Below, piece by piece: positions 1-10,957 of a DNA stretch of 64,000 nt (its first letter is position 1; every line of letters begins with the position of its first letter). The stretch lies in NCBI GenBank assembly GCA_020073645.1, contig JAIQET010000001.1, forward strand, positions 186,001 to 250,000. The letters run 5' to 3'. The notes below the pieces were generated by a model. The model ran no database searches. It was given only the letters and a program-made list of their open reading frames with translations, and was not told the DNA's origin. This stretch comes from Terriglobia bacterium (GTDB taxonomy: Bacteria; Acidobacteriota; Terriglobia; Terriglobales; Acidobacteriaceae). The position numbers were made by a program, and so were the translations under genes.

Positions 1-412
1 AGTTCACGGTGATAGAGATCGTCCTGGGAACATCACGGGTAGCCACAATGTTCACGGACGATGCAGTTCCTGACGTATCGATGTTGACTGGGATCTTCAC
101 TGCCTGTCCCGGTCCGACATTGTTCAGCGTGAGCCAACCCTCTCCTATCCTTACCTTGTTCTTGTCGAACAAGTAGATTGAGAACGCACCGCTGGGAATG
201 ACTTTCTGAGACAAGTTTTCGGCCGTAACGTCGACCAGATAGGTGCGGCGGTTGCCGAAGGAAGCGACGTCCTTCAGCTTCCCAAGGGTAAAGCGTACGA
301 CCGGGGTTCCCGATTCCGGCCACATGATCACTTGTTGAGGCTGGTCTTTGGCATAGGCCATTCCGGTTATCAGAATCAGCCAAAGCCCCCCGAACATTCG
401 GGTTTTCGTCAT
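1..412 (-). CDS. Secreted hypothetical protein, partial at window edge
   Basis: The minus-strand frame starting with ATG at 412-410 stays open to the window edge, so the C-terminus is missing. It begins with a short basic stretch and a hydrophobic segment ending in AYA-KD, a plausible Sec signal peptide. The mature part is clearly a paralogue of the next gene upstream: both carry a MWP or LWP motif near the N-terminus, then R-TxGK, DVTxEN, IP-ASFxxYL-DK-VRIG and GPGQ in the same order. Only 8 bases separate the two genes, so they are probably co-transcribed and arose by tandem duplication. Function is unknown; the PEGA domain of the paralogue lies beyond the part visible here. The start was chosen because it gives the signal peptide and matches the paralogue. 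Confidence 0.75.
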   Translation of the reverse strand, partial: MTKTRMFGGLWLILITGMAYAKDQPQQVIMWPESGTPVVRFTLGKLKDVASFGNRRTYLVDVTAENLSQKVIPSGAFSIYLFDKNKVRIGEGWLTLNNVGPGQAVKIPVNIDTSGTASSVNIVATRDVPRTISITVN

Positions 413-420
413 GACGATCC

Positions 421-1251
421 TCACTGTGGCGTTTGAGAAGCGGGCTGGATCACCGCCGGTTGCTGTACGGTTTCCCGCTCCACCAGGATAATTTTCTTGA
501 CGAGGTTCCGCGCATAAGGCTGATCCTTGCCATCCACTCTGATCACCACCGAAGTCATCGACATGGAGATGACGTCTCCCAGGAGCACCGCGCCGTCGCG
601 TAGTTCCACCGTGTCCCGGCTGAGGCCTCCAAGTTCGAAGGTAATACTGCCGCCGGGTAGCTCGTCCTGCGTGATCTCGACCGGCGTGCTGCCCGTAGCG
701 TAACCTTCTTTGCTGAACTCCAGGGTATGGGTGCCTATGGTCAGATTCACTAACCTAGGAGTGACACCTGCATCCTGGCCGTCCACCTTCAAAGTAGCAC
801 CGGGCGGCACAGACACGACTCTGAGCGGAATCGTTCTCAAAGAAGTGGGTACACCCGAAGCATCGTTGCGTGCACTGAGGCTAAGGGTCGCAGGAATACC
901 GACCGCCCCAAACTGGAATGCAACTCTTGCCTGTTGCCCCGGACCCAGATCGCTAACGTGCAGGACACCGTCCCCGATTCGCACTCCCGCCTTATCAAGC
1001 AAGTACACCGTAAACGAGGCCCGTGGAATAGGTTTGCTGGACATGTTCTCGACGGTAACGTCGGAAACAAAGCTTAGCTGACCGGCGTATGCCCCCATCT
1101 GTCGAAACTTGCCAAAGGTGAGCCTCAGCGTGGGTGCGGTCGCGTTGGGCCACAGCATCACTAGAGTTGGCTCCGACTTGGCTTTAGCAGGCACCACCCC
1201 GAAAACCAGCAGAAGCGAGACTAATGCCGCCAGGATGCAATACTTCTTCAT
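421..1251 (-). CDS. Secreted PEGA-domain protein
   Basis: This encodes about 276 residues. I use the internal ATG at 1251 because it opens directly into a signal peptide (MKKYCILAAL... ending AKAKS); a longer frame to 1290 has no such feature. The first 120 residues resemble the partial gene downstream. A PEGA-like segment follows: VPPGATLKVDGQ, then TP, then GTHTLEFSKEGY, a surface-layer-associated fold found in many secreted bacterial proteins. The C-terminus has a beta-rich stretch (DTVELRDGAVLLGDVIS) and a short QP-rich tail. It lies 51 bases after the aldolase gene on the same strand. No enzymatic motif is visible; a periplasmic or cell-surface structural role is inferred. Confidence 0.7.
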   Translation of the reverse strand: MKKYCILAALVSLLLVFGVVPAKAKSEPTLVMLWPNATAPTLRLTFGKFRQMGAYAGQLSFVSDVTVENMSSKPIPRASFTVYLLDKAGVRIGDGVLHVSDLGPGQQARVAFQFGAVGIPATLSLSARNDASGVPTSLRTIPLRVVSVPPGATLKVDGQDAGVTPRLVNLTIGTHTLEFSKEGYATGSTPVEITQDELPGGSITFELGGLSRDTVELRDGAVLLGDVISMSMTSVVIRVDGKDQPYARNLVKKIILVERETVQQPAVIQPASQTPQ

Positions 1252-1302
1252 TTGCGCGTGAGTTTTAGCACAGGGCAAGGGCTGACGCAACGAAAAGTCC
1301 AG

Positions 1303-2367
1303 TTAGTTCCGAATATCGGACAGCAACCGTTCCACCTCGTCTTTCAGATTGGCGGTGAGCGGCAGCAGCGGTAGGCGGACCGTGCCTCCGAAGTACCCGT
1401 TGAAATCCAATGCGTGCTTCACGCCAGGGATGCCGAGGTCCCCGACGACGCGCTGGGCGGCTTTGGCAATGCGCTCCTGCTTGAGGCGTGCCAATTCGAG
1501 GTCGCCCTCTTTCCAGGCGGCGTAGATTTCGTAACATGCGGTGGGGGCAGGGTCGGCAAAGGCGAGAATTGCGCCCACCGCGCCGACCTGGAGGGACGGC
1601 TCAAGTTTTTGGGCGGCCCCTACCAGCACCTGGAAGCCGACCTCTTTCTGGCGGGTCTTCAATCCCGAAACCACGCTCACTGCAGAAGATGAAGGCTTGG
1701 ATCCGCCTGTGGCCGCGGCAATCGTCACCAGTTCCCCGCCCTGTCCATTGCCTTCGGCGGCTTTCAGCATGCGCGGGGTGACGGCGTCGAAAGTCTCGGT
1801 GACGGTTGCGCTGCGCTTCACGTGGCGCGTGCCTTCCACCATCTTGCGGACTTTTTCCACGTCGCCGCTCGATTCCTTGATGCCGATCAGGTTGGGATGG
1901 TCGGCCAGTTCGATCACCACCTCGGCGGGAATGTCGTACCCGGTGGCCTGCGGGAAGTTGTAGATGATGACCGGCAGCGGCGAGCGGTCGGCGACGGTGC
2001 GGTAGAAGGCCAGCAGGTTGGCCGGCTGCATTTGCTTCTTGTAATAGTGCGGGGTACGCACCATGGCCACATCGTAGCCGAGGTCGGCGGCGTAGTCGGT
2101 TAGCTTCAAAGTCTCGATGGCAGACTCAACTCCGGTGCCCGCGATCAGGACTTTGTTGGGCGCTGTGGCCTCCCGTGCGGTTTTCAGCACTTGGCGCCGT
2201 TCTTCATCCGACAACAGAATAGCCTCGCCGGTCGAGCCGAGGACCACGAGTCCCGCCACCGGAGTTTTCGAGTAGTGCTCGACGTTGGCTTCGAGCTTCT
2301 TGAAGTAAACGTTCCCCTCGGAATAGAAGGGCGTGGTGATGGGAGGAAAAATGCCGTGGAGAAGCAT
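1303..2367 (-). CDS. DHDPS/HOGA-family aldolase with an internal insertion
   Basis: A 354-residue class I aldolase of the dihydrodipicolinate synthase / N-acetylneuraminate lyase superfamily. The phosphate- or carboxylate-binding GSTGE loop is at residues 44-48, the catalytic Tyr at 136 (YNFP), and the Schiff-base Lys at 164 (GIKESSGD). The C-terminal LGIPGVKHALDFNGYFGG resembles 4-hydroxy-2-oxoglutarate aldolase (HOGA1) more than DapA. The usual length is about 290-300; the extra length is an insertion of roughly 55 residues (about 183-240), low in hydrophobic core residues and rich in Thr, Ser, Ala and Gly, between the helix after Lys164 and the FQVLVGAA strand. Substrate is therefore uncertain: a 2-keto acid aldolase is the safe call. 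It is followed on the same strand by the two secreted paralogues. Confidence 0.8.
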   Translation of the reverse strand: MLLHGIFPPITTPFYSEGNVYFKKLEANVEHYSKTPVAGLVVLGSTGEAILLSDEERRQVLKTAREATAPNKVLIAGTGVESAIETLKLTDYAADLGYDVAMVRTPHYYKKQMQPANLLAFYRTVADRSPLPVIIYNFPQATGYDIPAEVVIELADHPNLIGIKESSGDVEKVRKMVEGTRHVKRSATVTETFDAVTPRMLKAAEGNGQGGELVTIAAATGGSKPSSSAVSVVSGLKTRQKEVGFQVLVGAAQKLEPSLQVGAVGAILAFADPAPTACYEIYAAWKEGDLELARLKQERIAKAAQRVVGDLGIPGVKHALDFNGYFGGTVRLPLLPLTANLKDEVERLLSDIRN

Positions 2368-2426
2368 AGGAGCAGCCCTCAGCCGTCAGCTTACACAAAT
2401 AGCTTATCAGTTCGCATGCTAACGAT

Positions 2427-2490
2427 GGGATCCTTCGACTCCTGTCCTCCTTCGCGCCTAGCGCGAAAGAGAACAGCCGCTCAGGATGAC
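2427..2490. repeat. Intergenic inverted-repeat element between carB and the aldolase gene
   Basis: The segment begins GGGATCCTTCGACTCC and ends GCTCAGGATGAC, with a 7-bp stem TTCGCGC-cta-GCGCGAA (2451-2467) in the middle. I recall similar GATCCTTCGACTC...CAGGATGAC elements scattered between genes in other bacterial genomes, but there is only one copy in this window, so its repeat status is from memory and not shown here. It lies just past the carB stop codon and has no T-run, so it is not a convincing terminator. Confidence 0.35.
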
Positions 2491-2508
2491 AGAGTTGAGC
2501 AGTGGGGC

Positions 2509-5814
<3,306 letters not shown>

Positions 5815-5840
5815 TTATTGAGCAGTCTTGTTCGATTTGC

Positions 5841-5868
5841 CTTGAAAGGGCGCAGCTTTAGCTGCGCC
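5841..5868. repeat. REP-like hairpin R1
   Basis: TTGAAAG is followed by a perfect 8-bp stem, GGCGCAGC (5849-5856), loop TTTA and GCTGCGCC (5861-5868). It has the same layout as the next hairpin (lead TTGAAAG, 8-bp GC stem, 4-base TT-A loop). It lies inside the 3' extension of the RAYT frame and about 30 bases upstream of the carB start, so it will be in the mRNA leader of carB. Confidence 0.75.
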
Positions 5869-5880
5869 GTTAGTTTGTTT

Positions 5881-5906
5881 TGAAAGGGCGCGCCTTCAGG
5901 CGCGCC
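5881..5906. repeat. REP-like hairpin R2
   Basis: TGAAAG precedes GGCGCGCC (5887-5894), loop TTCA and GGCGCGCC (5899-5906). Its inverted partner is at 6438-6466, on the other side of the RAYT gene, where the same stem is followed by CTTTCAAAG. Confidence 0.8.
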
Positions 5907-5925
5907 GACCGCCGCCCCCAGGCCC

Positions 5926-5946
5926 ATGGGCTTCAGCCCCTGAGGT
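5926..5946. repeat. REP-like hairpin R3
   Basis: GGGCTTCAGCCC forms a small hairpin followed by CTGAGG. The inverted counterpart with one loop change is at 6400-6419 (CCTCAGGGGCTAAAGCCCAT). A related hairpin also occurs at 17771-17785. Confidence 0.7.
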
Positions 5947-6399
5947 ACTTCGTCTAATTCGAAACCGGCGTGCGCGGAGGAATACGGGTAGTCCTCTGCC
6001 TTCTCACACAGGTTCTTTCTTATGGGATTCTGGCGCATGTAAATCACGTGCAGTCTGTAGTCACTGGCGTCGCGGATGCGATGATCAGAGAAACCTTCTT
6101 GCCAAACCTCCATGTTCGAGCCAAGCTCCTTCTTTGCGCGATAGGAGAATCCGCCCTTGATGAACTGGATCGCTTTCTCGAGGCTGGTAAGCGGGGTCAG
6201 CAGAACGTGGATGTGGTCAGGCATGATCACGAACTCATGGAGGAGGTACGCCGGTCCGCGATAGTGATAGAGGGTGTCAAGCAACAATTTGGACCAGGGT
6301 TCCGCCCGAAAAAGTGCCCGCCGGCTCCAGGTGCTGGTGGTGACCATGTAGGTCTGTCCCGTGTTGGTGGCATGCTCTCTTGCGGGTCTCAACGGCTCA

Positions 6400-6419
6400 C
6401 CTCAGGGGCTAAAGCCCAT
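6400..6419. repeat. REP-like hairpin R3, inverted copy
   Basis: CCTCAGGGGCTAAAGCCCAT is the inverse of the copy at 5926-5946. It lies just upstream of the RAYT start codon, in the gap after carA. Confidence 0.7.
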
Positions 6420-6437
6420 CTCCTTTTCGTCTCTTGC

Positions 6438-6466
6438 GGCGCGCCTGGAAGGCGCGCCCTTTCAAA
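6438..6466. repeat. REP-like hairpin R2, inverted copy
   Basis: GGCGCGCC (6438-6445), TGGAA, GGCGCGCC (6451-6458), then CTTTCAAA. This is the inverse of R2 at 5881-5906. The two copies bracket the RAYT gene. Confidence 0.8.
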
Positions 6467-6494
6467 GCTCGCTTCATTCTCAACTGGCCACTGA

Positions 6495-7634
6495 TCATCG
6501 GCCGCTGCCTTTAAACTCCTCCATCATCTTCACAAAATCCTTGAACAGATAATGCGAATCATGCGGCCCCGGACTCGCCTCCGGGTGGTACTGCACGCTA
6601 AACAGTGGCAGGTTCCGATGACGCAAGCCTTCAAGCGTGCTGTCGTTCAGGTCCACATGTGTCAACTCGACTTCGCTCATCGGGAGCGAATCCGGGTCCA
6701 CGGCGAAGTTGTGATTGTGGGCGGTGATTTCGACTTTGCCGGTGTGCAACTGCTTTACCGGATGATTGCCGCCGTGGTGGCCGAATTTCAGCTTGTAGGT
6801 TTTTCCGCCCAGCGCGATGCCGGTTAGCTGGTGTCCCAGGCAAATTCCGAAGATTGGCTGGCGTCCCATCAGGCGGCGGATGTTATCCACCGCGTAGGTG
6901 CAGGGCTCCGGATCGCCGGGCCCATTCGACAGGAACACTCCATCCGGCTTCAGCGCGAGCACATCTTCCGCAGGAGTTTGCGCGGGCACCACCGTCACCT
7001 TGCAGCCTTCTCCGCGCAGCTTACGCAGAATGTTTTGCTTGATGCCGTAGTCGTAGGCCACCACGTGGAAGCGGGCGGGTTCGTCTTTCACGCCCACTAC
7101 TTCGTCCGGCAGGTGCGAGCGCTCGCCGGTTTCCCAGACGTAGGTGTTCTTGGTGCTGACGACTTTCGCCAGATCTGTCCCATCCATCTTCGGGATCGAA
7201 CGCGCCTTCGCAACCAATTTCTCAGCATCGCTTTCCAGCGTCGAGACCACACCACGCATTACGCCGTGGTCCCGCAAATGCCGCACCAGTGCCCGCGAGT
7301 CGATGTCGCCCAGCACCGGAATCTTGAAGCCCTCCAGGTACTCTTCGGCGACCTGCTGCGAGCGCCAGTTGGAGCTGACTCTCGAGAACTCGCGCACGAT
7401 CAGGCCCTCGATGTACGGACGGGTGGCTTCGTTGTCTTCAGAGTTGGTGCCGTAATTGCCGATTTCAGGATTGGTAAGGACTACGATCTGGCCGCAGTAG
7501 GAGGGATCGGTGAAAATTTCCTGATAGCCAGTGATGGAAGTATTAAAAACTACTTCCCCGTAACATTCGCCTTTCGCACCGTAGCCTTTGCCTCGGAAGA
7601 CCCTGCCGTCTTCCAGCGCAAGGATGGCTTGCAT
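6495..7634 (-). CDS. carA: Carbamoyl-phosphate synthase small subunit (glutaminase)
   Basis: A 379-residue protein of normal family length that hydrolyses glutamine and channels ammonia to CarB. The N-terminal CPSase_sm domain starts with LALEDGRVFRGKGYGA and has the GEVVFNTSITGYQEI signature. The class I glutamine amidotransferase domain has the nucleophile Cys265 (GICLGHQ) and His350/Glu352 (YHPEASPGP). It starts with ATG at 7634 and lies upstream of carB in the transcription direction, so a carAB operon is expected, here interrupted by the RAYT insertion. Confidence 0.97.
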   Translation of the reverse strand: MQAILALEDGRVFRGKGYGAKGECYGEVVFNTSITGYQEIFTDPSYCGQIVVLTNPEIGNYGTNSEDNEATRPYIEGLIVREFSRVSSNWRSQQVAEEYLEGFKIPVLGDIDSRALVRHLRDHGVMRGVVSTLESDAEKLVAKARSIPKMDGTDLAKVVSTKNTYVWETGERSHLPDEVVGVKDEPARFHVVAYDYGIKQNILRKLRGEGCKVTVVPAQTPAEDVLALKPDGVFLSNGPGDPEPCTYAVDNIRRLMGRQPIFGICLGHQLTGIALGGKTYKLKFGHHGGNHPVKQLHTGKVEITAHNHNFAVDPDSLPMSEVELTHVDLNDSTLEGLRHRNLPLFSVQYHPEASPGPHDSHYLFKDFVKMMEEFKGSGR

Positions 7635-7711
7635 TGATTCTCCGGGGGAGTGGATTTTATGAATTCTAGCAGGGAAGCGGAAATCCGGAAAGGCATGTCG
7701 ATTGAATCTTC

Positions 7712-7730
7712 GGCGGGCGAGGCGCCCGCC
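7712..7730. repeat. GC-rich hairpin between lepB and carA
   Basis: A perfect 8-bp stem, GGCGGGCG, loop AGG, CGCCCGCC. There is no T-run on either side, so it looks like a REP-type or mRNA-processing hairpin and not an intrinsic terminator. A similar GGGCG-TCT-CGCCC hairpin is at 24613-24633. Confidence 0.55.
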
Positions 7731-7741
7731 GCCACACGGCC

Positions 7742-8323
7742 CTACCGCACCCGCCCCATCTTGTCCATCGGCCAGTAGCCAAACACCGCCTTGCCGTAGA
7801 TGAACGAGGCGTCCACTGGGCCAAAATCGCGGCTGTCATTCGACATGGTGCGGTGATCGCCCAGCAGGAAGTAACTGTCCGGCGGCACTTCCGTCTCCGG
7901 ATAGGAGCGCTGATCGGCGTAGACGGGCGGCACGTAATCTTCTTCGAGCGGCTTGCCGTTCACGTAGACCAGTCCGTCCTCAATGCGAATGCGGTCTCCG
8001 GCCAGGCCGATCACCCGCTTGATGTAGCTCTTGGAAGGATCGCGGGGATAGCGGAAGACCACGATATCACCACGCTGGATAGGCTCCAGCCGGTATACGA
8101 ACTTGTTGACGAAGATGCGCTCCTGGTCATCCAGCGAGGGCATCATGCTGGTGCCCTCCACCTTCACCGGCTGGTAGAGGAAGATGATGATGAATGCGGA
8201 AATGGCCAGCGAGATGATCAAGTCCCGGAGCCAGACCGAGAGCATGGGCCAGGCGCGCCACGAAGTGGGGGCTTTCGCTCCGGTTGCAGGCTTCGGTTGT
8301 ATGGGACTTGCCGGCTCCGTCAT
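7742..8323 (-). CDS. lepB: Signal peptidase I
   Basis: A 193-residue membrane protease that removes Sec signal peptides on the outer face of the inner membrane. After a cytoplasmic Pro/Ala-rich tail there is one transmembrane helix (about 34-51, LIISLAISAFIIIFLY). The catalytic Ser59 is in GTSMMPSL and the general-base Lys102 in SYIKRVIGLAGD. The conserved GDHRTMSNDSRDFGPV box near the C-terminus is present. The size is typical of the short single-anchor type. It is upstream of carA on the same strand, 107 bases away. Confidence 0.95.
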   Translation of the reverse strand: MTEPASPIQPKPATGAKAPTSWRAWPMLSVWLRDLIISLAISAFIIIFLYQPVKVEGTSMMPSLDDQERIFVNKFVYRLEPIQRGDIVVFRYPRDPSKSYIKRVIGLAGDRIRIEDGLVYVNGKPLEEDYVPPVYADQRSYPETEVPPDSYFLLGDHRTMSNDSRDFGPVDASFIYGKAVFGYWPMDKMGRVR

Positions 8324-8460
8324 TTTGTGTCCGGGCTCTTATTTTATACGGATCGCCCGATCCGTGGTGAAGGTTGCCTGTTCAATGGTAACCGTTCCCG
8401 GCCCCACTATTGCCGCTGCGCGATTCGGGTTACAATACCTCAACCGAGGACACCTGACTT

Positions 8461-8916
8461 ATGCTGAAACGCGGGCTAATTCTCGCTTTTCTTTTTTTGA
8501 TTACCCTGACCCTGTCGGCGCCGTGGGCTACGTCCCAGCAGGAAGGAGAAGTACCGGCGTACAATGCCGGTCCACCGGCCAAGGGCACGAAACTGCCCCC
8601 GATACTCACCAAGGAGCAGCTCTGGGGTGAGAACGCCCAGTACCCGTACCAGACTCATGCTTATGAGTTGGCTGCCAGGATTCCGGTCGTTCTGCACCAG
8701 CAGCCCTGTTATTGCTACTGTGACCGCATGGGTCACAACAGTCTGCATAGCTGCTTCGAGAATACCCACGGGGCGCGCTGTGACGTCTGTTTGAAGGAGG
8801 TGTATTACTCCTACAACGAGCACAAGAAAGGAAAAACCGCGGCGCAGATCCGCAAGGGGATCATGAGCGGGCAGTGGAAGCAAGTGAACCTGGAGACGGC
8901 TGCGGCCATCAACTAG
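8461..8916 (+). CDS. Secreted PCYCGC-motif protein
   Basis: A 151-residue exported protein. A signal peptide (MLKRGLILAFLFLITLTLS) is followed by a mature domain with the cysteine cluster PCYCYCDRMGHNSLHSCF (Cys83, 85, 87, 98) and a second pair CDVC (107, 110). This is the pattern of the family described as having a PCYCGC motif, also called CYCXC (seleno)proteins. All positions are ordinary Cys codons here. A metal- or heme-related redox role is possible but unproved. A GAGGA ribosome site lies about 10 bases upstream, and a TACAAT -10-like box is at 8431-8436. It is divergent from lepB. Confidence 0.8.
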   Translation: MLKRGLILAFLFLITLTLSAPWATSQQEGEVPAYNAGPPAKGTKLPPILTKEQLWGENAQYPYQTHAYELAARIPVVLHQQPCYCYCDRMGHNSLHSCFENTHGARCDVCLKEVYYSYNEHKKGKTAAQIRKGIMSGQWKQVNLETAAAIN

Positions 8917-9185
8917 GGCTAGATTAGGGGACACCGCCCTCCTTCGCGACCCTAAGTACCGGCGCGACCACGATGAGCGGGTTGACGGCTCGACCGAGGC
9001 CGCGTATAACCTGCTCGCAGTGTGGAGCGAAGGGCCTTTTCCACAGCCTGTGATTAGATTGTCCTGAGTGGTGCTCCTTGGGATCTGGGCGGGTAAAGCA
9101 AGAATCACCAGAATAAGTTAAGCTGTGTTCATCTAACATAAACAAAAAAGGAGCAGTTACGAAGAGTAGCGGAAGAGTTTTGCGT

Positions 9186-9752
9186 ATGGCGCAGAAGCCC
9201 ACACCCAAGAAGTCCGTCGCCGACGATCCCCGTTTTGCACAGGCTGTGCAAAACTATGAGACTGGCTTGCGGGCTATGCAGGAGCACAAGTTCGACAAAG
9301 CCAAAGGCCACTTGCAGAAGGTGGTTGGCGGCCCCAGCAAGGAACTGGCCGACCGCGCCATGGTCCATCTCAACACCTGCAACCAGCACTTGGAACGCGT
9401 CACCACCCAGTTCAAAACTCCGGAAGAGCATTACGATTACGCCATCTCTCTGATCAATGTGGGCGATTACGTGAGCGCCCGCGAGCATTTGGAGAAGCTG
9501 TCCAAGCAGGTCCCCAAGGCCGACTATGTCGCCTACGGCCTAGCCGCGCTCGATTGCCTGACCGGGCACGTGGAAGACTCGCTGCGCCACCTGGATGAGG
9601 CCGTCCGCCTCAACCCGGCGTTGCGTTTCCAGGCCCGGAATGATTCCGACTTCCAGAACCTGGTGGAGGATCCGCGTTTTACGGAATTGCTGTATCCCGA
9701 TCCCGGGGCCGAGTTACCCCCCACGGGCACCGGTCCTGACGAGGATCGCTAG
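9186..9752 (+). CDS. TPR-repeat protein
   Basis: A 188-residue cytoplasmic protein without a signal peptide. Segments such as AVQNYETGLRAMQEHKFDKAKGHL, EEHYDYAISLINVGDYVSAREHLEKL and DSLRHLDEAVRLNPALRFQARND are degenerate tetratricopeptide helices. The motif LNPALRFQARNDSDFQNLVEDPRF is a common C-terminal TPR signature in which the last unit reports the immediate neighbour. I use ATG 9186 because GGAAGAG lies 8 bases upstream; a TTG at 9180 is also possible. It is 6 bases before yvcK, so the two are probably co-transcribed. The partner is unknown. Confidence 0.75.
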   Translation: MAQKPTPKKSVADDPRFAQAVQNYETGLRAMQEHKFDKAKGHLQKVVGGPSKELADRAMVHLNTCNQHLERVTTQFKTPEEHYDYAISLINVGDYVSAREHLEKLSKQVPKADYVAYGLAALDCLTGHVEDSLRHLDEAVRLNPALRFQARNDSDFQNLVEDPRFTELLYPDPGAELPPTGTGPDEDR

Positions 9753-9758
9753 GCCCCC

Positions 9759-10853
9759 ATGGCTGAGTCCCAACAGCACCCCGAGCCTGCGGCCCGGGAA
9801 AAGCTGTCCGGGGGTCGCAGCTTGCGCGTGGTCGCCATTGGCGGCGGCACCGGCCTCTCTACCCTGCTCAAGGGTCTGAAGGGCTACGTCACTCCTCCCG
9901 GCGAACGCTCTCCCAGGCCAGATGAACCTTCGATCAGCGATCTTTCTGCGGTGGTCACGGTCAGCGACGACGGCGGATCCAGCGGCCGCCTGCGCAAGGA
10001 GCTGAACATGCTCCCGCCCGGTGACATTCGCAACTGTATTGTCGCCCTCTCGGAAGACGAAGCCCTGCTCTCCCGCTTGTTCCAGCATCGTTTCGCCAAG
10101 GGCTCAGGCCTGGAAGGCCACAGTTTCGGCAATCTGTTCCTGGCGGCGCTCACCTCCATTACCAGCGACTTCAGCGAGGCGGTTCGGCTATCTTCTGAAA
10201 TTCTGCTGACGCGCGGCCACATCTATCCGGCAACCACCGCCAACATCGAACTGGAAGCCCTGATGGAGGACGGCACGCGGGTGCGCGGGGAAACCAAAAT
10301 CACCGCCAGCAAGGGCAGGATTAGAGAGCTGTCGCTGGTTCCGCCTGATGTCGAACCTCTGCCGCAAACCTTGGCGGCGATTGCGCGCGCCGACCTCATC
10401 ACCATTGGTCCGGGGTCGCTGTTCACCAGCCTTATTCCCAACCTGCTGGTGCGTGGCATCGCCCAAGCGATCGTCAACTCGCCCGCGGTAAGAGTCTACG
10501 TTTGCAACCTCATGACCCAGGCCAACGAGAGCCTGGGGCTCACCGCCGCCGACCACATCCGCGCGCTCAACTGCCACGCCCAGGTCACGCGCCTCTTCGA
10601 TTATGCGCTCATCAATCGCACCCCCGCCTCCCCGGAATTGAAAGCGAAGTACGCGCTTGAAGGCGCCACTCAGATCGTCGCTGATCTGGAAGCCATCGAG
10701 GGAATGGGAGTTTGCCCGGTGTTGGGCGACTATCTGGACCAGGGCATGGTGGCCCGCCATGCCACCGACCGGGTGGCAAGCGACTTGCTGCAACTGGTAG
10801 TACAGGCGCCACAGACAAAGGCCCCCCAATCTCACCACGCTGCCAGCCGATGA
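9759..10853 (+). CDS. yvcK: Gluconeogenesis factor, YvcK/CofD-like
   Basis: A 364-residue Rossmann-like protein of the YvcK/CofD superfamily. The family signatures are visible: RVVAIGGGTGLSTLLKGLK at about 23-41, VTVSDDGGSSGRLRKEL near 70, PPGDIRNCIVAL, and GPGSLFTSLIPNLLV. YvcK binds UDP-sugars and is needed for peptidoglycan synthesis and growth on gluconeogenic carbon in Bacillus; it lacks CofD transferase activity. Its position just before glmU, which makes the UDP-GlcNAc precursor, fits a link to cell-wall supply. The C-terminal Ala/Gln/His-rich tail is not conserved. Confidence 0.9.
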   Translation: MAESQQHPEPAAREKLSGGRSLRVVAIGGGTGLSTLLKGLKGYVTPPGERSPRPDEPSISDLSAVVTVSDDGGSSGRLRKELNMLPPGDIRNCIVALSEDEALLSRLFQHRFAKGSGLEGHSFGNLFLAALTSITSDFSEAVRLSSEILLTRGHIYPATTANIELEALMEDGTRVRGETKITASKGRIRELSLVPPDVEPLPQTLAAIARADLITIGPGSLFTSLIPNLLVRGIAQAIVNSPAVRVYVCNLMTQANESLGLTAADHIRALNCHAQVTRLFDYALINRTPASPELKAKYALEGATQIVADLEAIEGMGVCPVLGDYLDQGMVARHATDRVASDLLQLVVQAPQTKAPQSHHAASR

Positions 10854-10957
10854 AATCCTCCGGAGCGGTGGCTCTGGGCTGTCCCGGCAAGCAATAGCTC
10901 AGCACTGCACAGAAAGCGCCGCGACGGGGAAGCCATCCTCGCGGTATATTGGCTCGA

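Noticed and set aside
33-383. 116-residue minus-strand frame at the window start
   Set aside because: The neighbouring frame starting at 412 has a signal peptide and a clear paralogue, so this one is a shadow.
8911-8934. Third copy of the ACTAGG operator
   Set aside because: ACTAGGG is followed by CTAGATTAGGGG, a direct and not an inverted arrangement.
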